Origin: Posidonia oceanica
Lineage: Eukaryota; Streptophyta; Magnoliopsida; Alismatales; Posidoniaceae
Reading direction: 5' to 3'
Assembly: GCA_037176725.1 (NCBI GenBank)
Contig: JAZBRS010000026.1
Location: 57,018,501-57,082,500, forward strand
Length of the DNA: 64,000 nucleotides
Both the position numbers and the translations under genes were made by a program. This document shows positions 24,401-36,639 of the stretch, piece by piece. Positions within the stretch are counted from its first letter, which is position 1; every line of letters starts with the position of its first letter. The notes below the pieces were generated by a model. The model was not told where the DNA came from, did not search any database, and saw only the letters and a program-made list of their open reading frames with translations.

Positions 24401-25509
24401 AGGACGACTTTCCATTGCCTCACATTAACGTCCTAGTCGACAATACAGCGGGCCACAAGATGCTCTCCTTCATGGACGGCTTTTCTGGATACAATCAAAT
24501 CAAAATGGCAGAAGAAGACATGGAAAAGACTTCATTCATCACCCCCTAGGGAGTCTTCTGCTACCAAGTCATGCCGTTCGGCCTGAAAAATGCTGGTGCG
24601 ACCTATCAGAGGGCCATGACTGTGCTGTTCCATGACCTCATGCACCAAGAAGTAGAGGTCTATGTAGACGACATGATTGCTAAAACCAAAGAGCCTGAAG
24701 ATCATCTTACCTGTCTCAAAAAGCTCTTTGACCGTCTACGGAAGTACAAGCTGCGCCTGAATCCCAAGAAGTGCGTATTCGGGGTGTCTTCTGGCAAATT
24801 GCTCGGCTACATTGTTAGCCAAAGGGGGATTGAGGTGGACCCATTGAAAGCACAAGCCATCGTGGACATGCCACCCCCTAGAACTGGAAAAGAAGTCAGA
24901 AGTCTGCTTGGGCGTTTACAATATATCAGTTGCTTTATTGCACAGCTTACGCCCATCTGCGAGCCCATATTCAAGCTCTTGAAGAAGAATGCGTAGATTC
25001 ACTGGAGCGAGGAGTGTCAGGCTGCATTTGCCAAGATCAAGCAGCTGTTGATCAAGCCTCCTGTCCTGGTCCCGCCTACACCAGGGAGACCTTTGCTTCT
25101 CTACCTTTCTACCACGCAGCATTCCATGGGCGCCGTCTTGGGCCAACATGATGAATCTAGTAGAAGGGAGCGCGCTATCTATTACCTGAGCAAGAAATTT
25201 AATGAATGCGAAGCCAGGTACAGTACACTAGAGAAGACCCGTTTGTCCCTTGTCTGGGCTGCACAGAAACTAAGGCACTACATGATGGCATACCCAGTAC
25301 AGCTCTTATGCCGGCATGATCCTATCAAGTTCCTATTTCAAAAGCCGGCCATGGTAGGCAGATGTGCTAAGTGGCAGGTGTTATTGTCTCAGTACGACAT
25401 CACCTTTGTCACACAGAAATCCATGAAGGGTCAGGCCATGGCAGACCATCTTGCTGACCTTCCTCTGCCTGAATACCAACCCCTCCAGACACAGTTCCCT
25501 GATGAAGAC
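18493..25509 (+). pseudogene. gag-pol: Copy B gag-protease-RT-RNase H polyprotein, first part
   Basis: One frame runs from the position of the lost gag start (TTG at 18493 where copies A and C have ATG) to the insertion point. It is broken by three in-frame stops: TAG 19783-19785 (CAA in copy C), TAG 24547-24549 (TGG in copy C) and TAG 24994-24996 (CAG in copy C). Domains in order: gag core with QTYQFRDLCCFPEAVLPP (about 19500-19970), CX2HX4HX4C knuckle (about 20505-20545), aspartic protease with DNGSG (about 21700), a long Ser/Ala/Gln/Pro-rich linker (22350-23750), RT with YVDD (about 24660) and the degenerate RNase H. The reading frame is otherwise kept for 7 kb, so decay is recent. It ends in the target site of copy C. 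Confidence 0.9.
25505..25509. repeat. Target-site duplication of copy C, left half
   Basis: AAGAC directly precedes the 5' LTR of copy C, and the same five bases directly follow its 3' LTR at 53965-53969. The uninterrupted sequence, ending GATGAAGAC and followed by ATTCTC, is seen in copy C itself at about 39742-39756. Confidence 0.95.
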
Positions 25510-27404
25510 TGTTGACACCCCATCTTGGCAGGCCTAGACCCTTGGAGCCCTCTTGGTGATTGCTGGATCAAACCCCAACCAAACCCTAACCCTAGTCCTC
25601 CTCTCTACCCCTCAAAAACAGCCTGTCTTGGCCTAAACCTTTACCCCCCTTCCCAACCTCAAAACCTAACCAAAATTCATAGGAAAACCCACCACTATCC
25701 ACTCAACAAACCTACCCAAAAACCTAGGAATTTCCAAGCCTGACCCATTCCCAAAAACCCTAGAAAACTTAGGTAAAACTACCCTTTTTCTACACCTTGA
25801 AACCCCTCCAAAATCCCCTTAGAATCAAACCAAAACTTCAGACCCAAGACTTCAAACCCTAGACTAACCACCCACCAATTTTCACCCCATTCCAAGACCT
25901 TTAAGACCTCCATTCACCCAAATTATCCTTTTCTCTCTCCGGGATTATCATTTTCTCTCTCCTCTCTCTCTCCTGATTATCACCTCTCTTTTCATCCCCT
26001 TCTTACCCTTTTTCTGGTCTGGCTGTGGACCCCCTCTGTGCTTCTATCCTTCCTCTATCTGATCCCTATTTTTACTTTATTTTTAGCACCATTTTCCGAA
26101 TTTTAAAAATCGTTTTCCTCCAACCTATCTCTTTTCCTTTTATTTCCCTCTTTTTTCCATTTCTTTCCTCCTTCTCTTTTGCTTTTCTCTCTTTTGCAAA
26201 AATCCACAAAAACCCATAAAAATCTGCAAAACCCCAAAACATAAAAGAAACAAATCAGAACCCTAAGAAAAACAATTAAAAAAATGTTAAACAAGCAATT
26301 AACAACTTAAACTTAACTTAAGCAAGATAAGAAGAAAACCAAGCATGCAAACTAAAAAATGCAAAACAAATCAAAAGAAAACACTGAAAAATTAAGGAAA
26401 AAACTAAAATGAGATCTAAACCCACCAAAGGTAAAAGCCCAATCACAGGAATTAAAAGACAAACCCTAAAAAAGAAGAATTAAAAATCAAATACTAAAAC
26501 AAGTAATTAAAGAAGGCAAAAGACTTAACCTAGTAAACATAAGAAAAATAAGTTAAAAACTTAATTAAAAAAGAAAAGAAAAACACATCTGAAAGACTTA
26601 AAAAACACCCTATCAAATCAGAAAAATCCAACTAAAAACTTCAAGAAAAAACCAATAAATAAAAATCCAAAACATAATTTAAAAGAGTTAAGAAGGAAGA
26701 AACCCTAAAAAGACTAAAACTTAAAAACTTAAAACCAACCCTGATTAATACGAAATTAAATCCTAAAAAATCCCAATTAACATCCTAAGTGTCCAACAAG
26801 GGAAATACAATTTTTAAAACAATTTAAAAAAGGTTTAACAAACATTTAATCAAGTAAAAACCAATTAAAAACAAAACCAAAACCCTAAAACCCTAATCAA
26901 GCCCAAAACACATTAACCAACTCAAAATAACCATTAAAAATCTTAATTAAAATCCTAATCTACAGCACAATCCTTCTGGCATTTTTATTTATTTTTAGTT
27001 TATTTTTACCTATTTTATTTCCCCATTCTACCCTCTCTTTCTTTCTTACTTTTCTTTTCCATTCTTTCTTTTCTTTACTGGGCTCAATCCGGCCCGCTTC
27101 CTTTTTTCTTTTATTTCTTCGGTTTCTCCTTCGGCCCACAGTCCAGCCCGCCTTCATTCCCCCCCTTCTTCTTCCTTCTTCCCCGGTGCTTTCTCTTCCT
27201 TCCACCGGTTCTCCCGCGGCCAGCTGCAACAGCCTTCCCTCCTCATTTGAATTTTGAAGCTCCGTCCTTTCATCTACAGCAGCTCGCCGCCTCTCCCTCG
27301 TCTCAGCGGTTTTTCCGGAGTCGGCCGACACCGGTCTTCTCTGCTGCAGTGGCCGCCAGTGGATTTCAAAAACTCCCAGCGCGCCAGCAGCCTCCCCTCC
27401 CCAG

Positions 27405-27411
27405 ATATAAG
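27405..27411 (+). promoter_or_regulatory. Candidate TATA box, copy C 5' LTR
   Basis: ATATAAG lies in a CT-rich context and aligns with GATAAAAG of copy B. The 3' LTR has the same box at 49928-49934. The transcription start would be expected about 30 bases further on. Confidence 0.4.
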
Positions 27412-30400
27412 CCTCCCGTCCATTCCTCCAACGGGATCATCATCAGAAAACCATCAGTGAGCAAGCAAGCAATGAGAGACCACCAGCAAACCAGAGAGTG
27501 GAGAGCAAACCAGAGACCAAAATCCGAATTTTCCTTCCTTTCTGTGCGACCTTCCTTCTCCCCTGATCTTCTTCCAATTCCGGAGTGAAAAGAGAGAGGA
27601 AAAGAGAGTGTTTGTGAGTTCTGGGCATCCCGGAGAGAAGCCCTCACCAGAGCCCGATCCCCCCATCCAGTCCTCTTCTTTTCTTCTCTGAAAATATCAG
27701 CAAAGCATCCTTCTTTCTTTTCCAATCCCCCAATACCACTCCAAGCCTCCACACTTCTCCCCATTGCTTCCCCAATCTCACCCAACACTTGGCCTTCTTC
27801 CTCCAGCATTTCCCAGCCATTCCACCCCACGAAACTACCTGAAACCTCCCAGAAACACCCTGAACACCAGACCTGCAACCCAACCCAGCTCCTTCAGCAA
27901 TTCCCTCCACTCCAACTCACCACCCTCTCCCAAACTTTGTTCAGAGACTCACTGGACCTCCACCTTCTCAAAACACCAACCATCAAACCCAGCCACCCAT
28001 CGTAGACCTTAAACTCCACTACAAACACCTAGACCATCTTCAGCCCAGAAAACCGACCCAGCTCCAAGACCACTCCACATCTTCCAGAAACCCAATTCGA
28101 CCGCCCAGAAGCCTTCCCCAGACTTCCAGCAACTCCCCGGAGCGCTCCATCCAAGCCAACGAGCAGCGGACACCTCCCTCGACCTCCGGCAGCATCCTCT
28201 GAACCCAGAAAAGCCGAAACGTTACCTGAGCTGTAGAACTTCGGTCCGGTCGATCAGGAAGCACCGGAGGAACGTTCTGAAGTGATTCCAACCTCCGCGA
28301 GCAGCCGGCAACGTCTGCAGCAACCAGACGGCCTCCACCGGCGACAGCTGAAACCACTGACGTCGGGGGAACGACTCAGGCGCGGGAAAAGGTAATCACT
28401 GCTTCCCCTAGCTTCCTCTCCTTCTTCTCTTGCTTCCCCAGCCTTTAGAATAGGCTTTCCGGTCCTCCTGCTCCGTCATCAGCTCACCGGACAGTCCTCC
28501 TTCTCCGGCGCCGGCTGCTTTTCCTCCGGGCACTCCGACTAGCAGAGCGAGCTCCAGTCGACCCCCGGAGCTCCGGACGATCGCCGACGTCGCTCTCCGG
28601 CCTCCCGCGCATCCTCAGCCTCCCCTGTCGACGGCACGAGCTCTGGAAGCTTTGTGCTACAGTGCTCGTCGCCGTCGACGATCAACACTGTTCATTTATT
28701 TTTCTTCAGTATAGTTTTAGGTGTAAATATTGCATGTTTAACTTAAGTTTTTCAATTTTTGCACTTTAGTCCTTATTTCATTTAGTCTGCTTGGTTTTTA
28801 ATTGAATACTATGCTAAATTGCATAATCTGTTTATAGTTTCCCATATTTGCAAGTAGATCCATTTACTGTGCTGTGCTGTTATGATATTTTGTAGTTTAG
28901 TCCACCTGTTTTCTTTTTTTGCACTTAAGTCCTGCACCAAGTCAGTTCATTTATTTACTTATATTTTACCATACTGCATTGCATCCTGGCCCTTTGCATG
29001 TTTTTATTTTTGCATTTAAGTCCCATGCACTGTTAGAACTTAGGATTATTTTTTATTTTTGCATACTGCATTGCATTCCAAGTCCCTGCATTTTTCTATT
29101 TTTGCATTTAAGTACATGCACTGTAGAAACTTAGGTTCTGATTTTTATTTTTGGTTGATGCATTGCATATTTGCCCCTCTGCTTTATCATATTTGCAGTT
29201 AGGTCCATTTTAAATGGACAGTAACTGTGCTGCATGCATTTTAACTTACTGCATTGCATTTTTAACCCCATATTTTCCAGAAATTGCACTGTGGTCCTGT
29301 CATTTAATTTTCAGAGCATATTTTCCATACTAAATTGCATTTTCAACCCCTGCATGATTTCAAAACCACACTTAGGTCCCTGCATGCTTTAAAAATCATG
29401 TGAAAAGACCATTTTGCCCCTAGGTTGCATTTTAGCCCCTATGCCTACCAAATTTCATACAGACCTTCCACTAGTACCCCCAGACTCCCCAGGACCTTGT
29501 TTTCTGGAAAATTTGCATCTTAGACCCTAGATTTTTTCAAAATTGCACTCTGACCCCTTTTGGTTTCAAAATCTCTTTCAAAGCATACCTTCTTTTCAAA
29601 ACACCTTTCTGAGCCTAGTTTTTTGCCAAATAGACCCTTGTCTTCCCCTGTTTTCAAAATCCTCTCCTGTGGAACCCTGTTTTCTGGGAAATTTGCACTT
29701 TTAGCCCCTCTTCTTTTCCAAAATGCTTTCTGAACTCCTGGTTTTTTCTCAAATTACTTCTCTTTGCTTTTCTTGCTTTTGCATGCATCCTGCACTCATT
29801 TAGTCTTGCATTTTAGCATCTTCTAGCACACACTTAGCACTTCTAGCTCCCTTTCACTTGGGAGGACCTTTTTGCACATCCCTAGGACCTCCTGAACACC
29901 TAGATCTGTTCTTCTCCCCTGTTCTGACCCTTCTGCCTTGGAGCTGTGATATCTTCCAATCCGGCCGTTGGATCTTCTCAAATGAGCTGCCCAGGCGACC
30001 GCAGTAAAGCATTCTTCAGCATAGACCAAACAGATTTCAGATCAGGCTCCTGGATTTCCAGGTTTGTCCTCCTGAACCCCTGCATTGTATTCATTTGCAC
30101 GCCATCCGCACAGTTTTCCTTGTTTTCGCTTTCTGTCTCTTTGAGCATGTAGAATAGGACTTCCCCTTTCTGCTTGTCTATTCAAATCCTCGTTTCGCGT
30201 TTCCCTGTGTGTTTCGTGTTGCGTTCTCCCTGGATTTGCCACTTTATGTGACTTTCTTCCCCTTTTTCCACGATCCGATCGCATCGCGAGCTTTGGGCAG
30301 CATGCGAGACACACCGTGGAACGGTTTAGTGGGAAACAGTCGCAAAGAGGTGGTAATCCCTCCATTTGCCCCTTCTCCCCTCAATAGGTCTTCACATCTA

Positions 30401-30519
30401 CTCTGAGTGGTCCTAAACAGCGTTTGTTCTTATACACACGTTGTCTTGCCTCCCCTTTGACCCCTTTTAATCTCTTTCTGCATTCTTGCATTTGCATGGC
30501 TTTTTCCGAGGTTTTTGCT

Positions 30520-30800
30520 TCGCTGTTTTGGCACCGTTTTGCGTGCCCATCTGTTTTCTTGTCTCGTTTTGCACACTGTCTTGCCTTCTCGTTCGTTTTG
30601 CGTGCCGATTTTATTCTTTCGCCCCGTTTTGCGTACCATTCTGTTTTCTCTTCCTGTTTTGCGTACCTTCCTGCTCTCTTGTCTCGTTTTGCGCGCTGCC
30701 TTGTTTTCCGCTCGTTTTGCGTGGCGGTTTCGCTCTTTTGCATCGTTTTGCGTGCGTTGTTCGCTTCCCGCCTCGTTTTGCGTGTTTCGCGCCGTTTTCT
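30520..30800 (+). repeat. GTTTTGCGTGCC repeat cluster, copy C 5' LTR
   Basis: About nine degenerate units with core CGTTTTGCGTRCC or CGTTTTGCRCRCT. The 3' LTR has the same cluster at 53043-53320 with small differences. Confidence 0.75.
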
Positions 30801-31443
30801 CTTGCATGTCGATCCCATTGCATGGTTTTCACGCTGTTTTGTTTTCTCGCTTGCATTTGCATATAGGGCTGTGATGCTTACTGCCTGGAGTTCTCACGAG
30901 CTAGGTTACGCCTGGTTCGGAACCCAGACAGCGCAGCTGAGAACTTAGAGAGCACGTTTACTTCCTTGCATTGTTTCTTCCCACCTAGAGCACTCCTTGA
31001 GCATTCATTTAGGCATTCATAGGCACATAGGCATTCAATCCTGCATCTTTCTGCGTATGCGAGCGTAAGCCTAGAAAGACCGATTTTCGGGCGTGTCGGG
31101 GGTGCCTAATACCTTCCCCGCACGTAACAGGAGTCCTTACCCTGTCTTTTGGCCCGCAATGACCGTACCGCCCTTATCTTAGGCTAGAGTCATCTCATTT
31201 GCATTTGTTTGCATTTGTTTCCCTTTGCATTGCTTTGCTTTGCATTTATTGCTCGGTTTTGCACGTTAATTCACGCATTACCCCGATTTTCCTCGTCTTC
31301 CGTTAATAGACGTGGTGGCGACTCTGATTTGTCTTATCTTTTCCTTTTTCTCCTCGATTTTAAGTGTTTTTCGAGTTGAGCCTCTTCCTCGGATCTCAAT
31401 CGCCGCTAAATAGCGAGCCTGGTTCCGATCGGGATCGCTACAG

Positions 31444-31461
31444 TGGCGACTCTGCTGGGGA
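31444..31461 (+). promoter_or_regulatory. Primer-binding site of copy C
   Basis: TGGCGACTCTGCTGGGGA starts one base after the LTR. It differs from copy B by one transition (CTG for CCG). A partial duplicate, TGGCGACTCTG, lies inside the LTR at 31316-31326. Confidence 0.88.
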
Positions 31462-32774
31462 TGAGACTAGACTCCGGCTTTCGTTCTCGGCTTTTCGCTC
31501 GCTTGTTTTGTAGTTTTGTCTACCTTGTGTGCCTTCTTTGCCTGTTTTGCTCGCCTTTCTGTGCAAACTCCTAGCAAGTCGCTTCGTGGCTACTTTGCTT
31601 AGGTTTTTGCACCTCTTTTGCCTCGGTTTGCGCCTTCTTTTGCTTGGCTTCGCTCCTTTGCCTGTTTACTTACTTATTGTCTTGCTTACGCTCCTATTTC
31701 TTTTACTGCCTGCTTACTTTTACCTTACTTTACCTTACTTGCTTATTACTGCTTTAATTCTCGCACATTACATGTCTACATACTTTGTTTGGCTAAAATA
31801 CATGCTTTTTGGATGTTGAATGCTTCTTTTACACCCTTGCTATGCCACTACACACGCACATACTATGCTCACATGCTTTTTGACTTGATGAATGTTTCTT
31901 TTTCACCATCATATTCACGAACACTCGCACATGCCATGAACATGCCTTTTGTTGTGTTGTATGATGGTTGCTTGCCATTATTGACTGATTTTCTTCCCTT
32001 TTGCACTTGCCATGCTTAGGATAGTAGAAACTTGTCTGCTTCCCCCATGATTAACTAAAAAATGCAAGTAAAAGAAACTTCTAAGGGCAACTAGAGACTA
32101 CAAACAATCCTTCACTCCCTTTGGTTAATAAAATGTGCAAGATAAAAAAATTCTAATCATTTGCATAAGCATCATATAGGGCATGCATTCTTCTCCTCTG
32201 AGTCCACCTACTAGTCTGCGAAGGAGGATTCCGGCCTCTTGTTCCACTGCTTTGGGCGTGGCATAAGTTGGTCGGTCCGTCCCCTCCTTGTCCGGGGGTC
32301 GTGTCGGTGTTAGTAGAGGGTACCACCCACGCTTTGGCGGGGTAGAGGCCACTAACGCACCACCCTGTCATTACCTGAGCTTTGGGCCGGGAGTTAGACA
32401 GGGGACCTACTTTTTCTAACCTGAGTCGGTGACCCGTACATCCAGGGATACCCGAAGTAGACAGCCTTGCTAGGAAACACTAGTTAGGTAAGGGGGGCAT
32501 ACTAGAAAGCATGCATATCATTCACGCCACTTAACTAACTCATTTGCATTCATCCTCTAGTTTCTAACCCTAATTTCCTTCTGCTGTGTCAGCGTGATCG
32601 GTAAGCGAGTTCCCTTTGCCAGAGCTTGAGTACCGACCCTCGTTGACGCCCTTTTGCGACTTAGTTCGCGACCATTCCCCTTCCGAGCTATCCGCACTTG
32701 CGACGATAGCTCCTCTTAGGAAGCATCGCTTGAATACCCGTCGCAGCCCAGTTCTCACACGCTCTAGGTCAGCA
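31462..32774 (+). other. Leader of copy C between PBS and gag
   Basis: 1.3 kb, noncoding, similar to the copy B leader throughout. The frame that becomes gag is open from after a TGA at 32595 but has no ATG before 32775. A pyrimidine stretch ending CTGCTGTGTCAG at about 32592 could be a splice acceptor. Nothing else is recognised. Confidence 0.6.
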
Positions 32775-33774
32775 ATGGCCCAGTACGTTAGTGAGCCTCC
32801 TTTTACTCCTGTCACGGAGGGTGTTTCCGTTCTGGCCCCCCCGGTTGCTCTTTCTGTCCCACTTGTTCCCCCTCCAACGCCAGGGTTTCCTCCTCTGACG
32901 TCTCTAGGTTCTCAGTACACCCCGGGACAGTGGCAAGCCTCCCTTCCTCCGGATCCGGTCGCCGAGTCTATCTTGACGGCCGTTACTCGCGCTCCGGAGA
33001 CGCCACTGCCCCCCCCGTCCCAGGGATACGTCGCTTTCGACATCCCTTCCACCGTTGCTGCGACTTTTTCTGTAGATCCCCTCCTTCCCGGACCATCTGT
33101 GTCCGTGCCTCTTGCTTCTCAGCCTCCGCCGGCACTGCACTTCAGCGTCCCCACTGGCGAGACGCCCGAGGCGCAGTACCAGCACCTGATGGAGCTTGCC
33201 CAGAGACTGCAGGGCATGGCTCTATCAGTTCGTCCTCCTTCTATCTCTGTCGTTCCTGAGGTTCTTCCGAGGCCAATTCCTGCATTCCTTGCATCGACCT
33301 CTACACCTCCGCCTCGACCATCGTCGCAACTGCTCACGGTTCCGACGATGGGGGCTCGTTTACCGCCTCCTGCACAACACTTGGCACAGCATGCTCCACT
33401 TCCTTCTGGTGGTCAACCCTTTGGGTCGGCTGGAGCCCAGTACCTCACTGGCTCGCTGTCTGGCACTCCGCCTGCACAGCAACTGGTGCTCCGCCATCCT
33501 ACCCATGTCCCAGCACAGCATGGCATTTATTCTTCTCCTCTCCCTCAAGTCCAGCATCCTGCATACACTTCTGCATACACTATCCCCCAGCACGGATACG
33601 CCGGCCATCCCGTTGCTCCACCAGGCGACGCTATGGTAGATCCGGAGGAGCACTTAGGTGCGACCCATTCGGCGTATGTGCTCGCTACCCCTGCTGATCC
33701 CTCTCCTACAGCAGCAATTCCAGACCCCATCAACAACCGGATGGACGTCTTGGAGAAGGCACTACGACTAGTGC

Positions 33775-34826
33775 AGGGTACTGAGCACCAGACCTACCAA
33801 TTCCGAGACCTCTGTTGCTTTCCAGAGGCGGTACTCCCTCCGAAGTTCAAAATCCCGGACTTCGAGAAGTATAATGGTAGGGGCTGCCCTGTAGCACACC
33901 TGAAGGCGTATTGCGGTGATCTCGCTCAGCTTCAGGCTAACGAGAGGTTGCTGATCCGCTTGTTCCAGAAGAGTTTGACCGGGCCGGCACTCAAGTGGTT
34001 CACATCACTCGATATGTCAGCCATCAAGACTTGGAACGACCTCAGTCAGGCGTTCCTGGAGCAATACTCCTTCAACCTCGATCTTGTCCCAAAGAGGGCG
34101 GACTTGATCGCCATCAAGCAGAACTCTGGCGAGCCGTTCGGGGAGTACGTCGGCCGCTGGCGCGCCCTTGCCTCTCAGGTTCGAGATAGACCCTCTGACG
34201 AGGAATCCATCGAGATCGTTATCAAAGGGGCGCAGCTGTCTCTCGGAGCTCTGCTTAGCATCCAACCAGTCACTACTTTTGCGGCACTCATCAGAGCTGG
34301 AGCGCGCGTGGAGAGTTCTTTGCGGAGTGGCAACTTCCCAGCTCTCTCTGCGCTCGCTAAGCAGGCAGTGATAAGCAGCAACAGTGCCAACAGCAGCACC
34401 TCCAACAACAACAACAGCGGCAGCAACAACAACCGCCCGAAGAGGAAGGACTCGCCGAGACCCGCTGTTGCATTCGTCGATTCTCCTGCTGTGCCTGTTC
34501 GCTTGCCGTCACGACCTGCCCCAGCTCAGATGGTGTACGCTCCTGCACCTGGGATCCCACACACACCGCACATCACAACCACCGCTAGACCGGTCTATCC
34601 TACCGCACCGGTTCAGCAAGGCCCGTACCCAAGGCAAAGAAGACCACCCGCTGAGAGGCGGAATTTCACCCCACTGGTGGAACCACTCACGGTCATCTTG
34701 CCGAAGGTGGCATCGCTCCTGAAGTTCCCGGAGGTTCGTCCGCCGCCAAGCCCTCTGCCGCATTGGTTTAGGCCGGACCTCTTCTGCAATTTCCATCGAA
34801 GCGTCGGGCATTCGACGGACAATTGC
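33775..34826 (+). other. gag: Gag core and CHHC zinc knuckle (copy C)
   Basis: The conserved capsid-like segment begins near QTYQFRDLCCFPEAVLPP and runs past WNDLSQAFLEQY and GEPFGEYVGRWRALA to about 34260, as in the plant retrotransposon gag family. A basic Asn/Ser-rich stretch follows. The knuckle at 34785-34826 reads C-x2-H-x4-H-x4-C, with His in place of the second Cys of the retroviral CCHC. Before the core lies a Pro-rich N-terminal region of roughly 330 residues. Confidence 0.85.
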
Positions 34827-35904
34827 TTCTCCCTGCGGAACGCAATTCAGGACCTGATCGAATCGGGAACGATTGTGATCGACACGCACGAGGCTTCCAC
34901 TCAAGCACGCACCCATGCATCTGCATCTCCAGCTGTCCCCCCGCATTCTGGTGTCGTCCGCCAACCTTTACCGGAGCACTCTTATCCGGGAAGGGCGGGA
35001 ACCTCAGGCGTCCACTCTGTCTTTCCCTCTGGGCCCGCTACCTCTGTAGTAGACCCTTCTGATCTTATCTCTGACCTCTCTGAGCCTTTCCCAGTCAGTC
35101 TCTATTTGGCGGCAGTTGCCGGCTCCGAGTCGGGAATCCATTTGATCCGACTGCGTGCCAGGCCGGAGCGCCCTCGCGCGTCTCCCACCGTGCTCCCTCA
35201 GGCTCAATCTCCCGTACACCTTTTAGCCAGAGCCCAGCCTAGTTCTCCCATTCACCTTCTAGGGCGACCTCAACCACACCTTCTAGGCAGACCTCAACCT
35301 GCCCCAGCCTTCCCACCCCAACAACCATATCCCTTAGACAGACCTCAGTATCCTGTAGGTCCCCCTGTAACCCCTCCTGTGCTCGCAGCACATGCTCCAG
35401 TCGTCATTAACTTGACCCTGGACACCCATCGCGTCCCTTACAGCTACGCCACAGAAATGTGCGCGGAAGTAATGCGATCGGGGAGGATTTACAGGCCCCC
35501 AGCACCGGCAACTAGGCCAACTCATCCTAGACCTGTTATACCCCCACCCTCAGGCCAACCCTTAGCAAATCCAGCCCCAGATCAGCCTGTAGTTAGCCAA
35601 GCCCCTAGCCGGCCTGTAGTAACCCAGCTTCCTGCCACTACCCCAGTAGAACCTGCTAGAATCACCCCTCCAGCTGCTAGGAGAGACCAACCTAGAGCAG
35701 ACCTAACTTCCCAGCTTAAGAAGGTTAAAGCCGACATCTCCATCTGGGATTTGATCCACACTTCTGCCGAACATCGCGAGGCTTTTCTTCGTGTGTTCCA
35801 GGCTGCTCGTGTCCCAGTCCATTGAGCCTTCTGCCTTGGAGAGCATGGTTGGGTTAATCGCGGAGCCCCAGGTCATCTCTTTTACGAGTGATGAGCTGCC
35901 TCCA

Positions 35905-36240
35905 GCGGGGATTAATCACAACCAGCCCCTATTCGTCACGGTGCAGTTCAAAAACTTTCGCATTCCCCTAACACTGGTTGATAACGGGTCAGGCCTTAAC
36001 GTCTGCCCCTTGCGTACAGCAACCAAGCTCGGATTCAAAGCCGAGGATATCACGCCAGCCGTAAAGGGAATGACTGCTTTTGACAACACTCACCATGACG
36101 CTCTAGGGATTCTGATTATCCCTCTGGCTATCGGCCCGGTCGTCTTCGACGTAGAATTCTATGTCGTCGACTTGAAGCCTAACTTCAATCTTCTGCTTGG
36201 GCGCCCTTGGCTTCACAAGCATCAGGTCCTTCCTTCGACC
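35905..36240 (+). other. pro: Aspartic protease domain (copy C)
   Basis: The catalytic loop reads VDNGSGLNVCP with Asp at 35980-35982, instead of the usual DTG/DSG. LLGRPWLH near 36195-36215 is the conserved C-terminal block. Protease cleaves the polyprotein. Copy B has the same loop, so the DNG form belongs to the family and is not a lesion. Confidence 0.85.
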
Positions 36241-36639
36241 CTCCATCGAATGATAAAGTACCGTCGTGGCGATGATGTCATTGTCGTCATGGCGGAGAAC
36301 TTTGAGAAGGAGCGGATTGAAGCAGTTTCTCCCGTGTCTTCGCAATCCATCCCGTTTGACCCCAAGACTTCTGAAGCCCTCTATCGCGTTAACCGGTGCG
36401 AGCCAGTTAACTTCGTTCCTGATCTTGAACGTGTCAACTCTTTGGCCGTTCACAGTAACCCCTTTCGAATGGTCGAGAATGTATGTCACAGGTGGGGTTA
36501 CACAAAGGGTACGCCACTCGGGCGTCACGGCCAAGGGATCGCGGAGCCGATCATAGCAGTGGAGCGAAGGAAGTCTGAAGGTCTCTGCTACGAACCAAAG
36601 CTCGACGAAGATCACTGCTTCCAGCTCAAGGATCGTGCA

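Larger units (their letters stand above)
25510..31442 (+). repeat. 5' LTR of copy C (5933 bp)
   Basis: It runs from TGTTGACACCCC to GCTACA. The organisation is the same as in copy B: telomere-like motif near the start, A-rich low-complexity block (26230-26960), TATA-like box, GC-rich block around 28400-28680, GCATTGCAT-rich block (28730-29800), TTTTGCGTGCC cluster and conserved 3' end. It has only short, low-complexity open frames. Compared with the 3' LTR I noticed about nine substitutions in the first 2.5 kb, fewer than between the copy B LTRs over the same stretch. Confidence 0.95.

Noticed and set aside
32616..32774. Upstream extension of gag in copy C
   Set aside because: Starts with TTG and is not kept in frame in copy B; the ATG at 32775 matches copy A. 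A spliced upstream start cannot be excluded.
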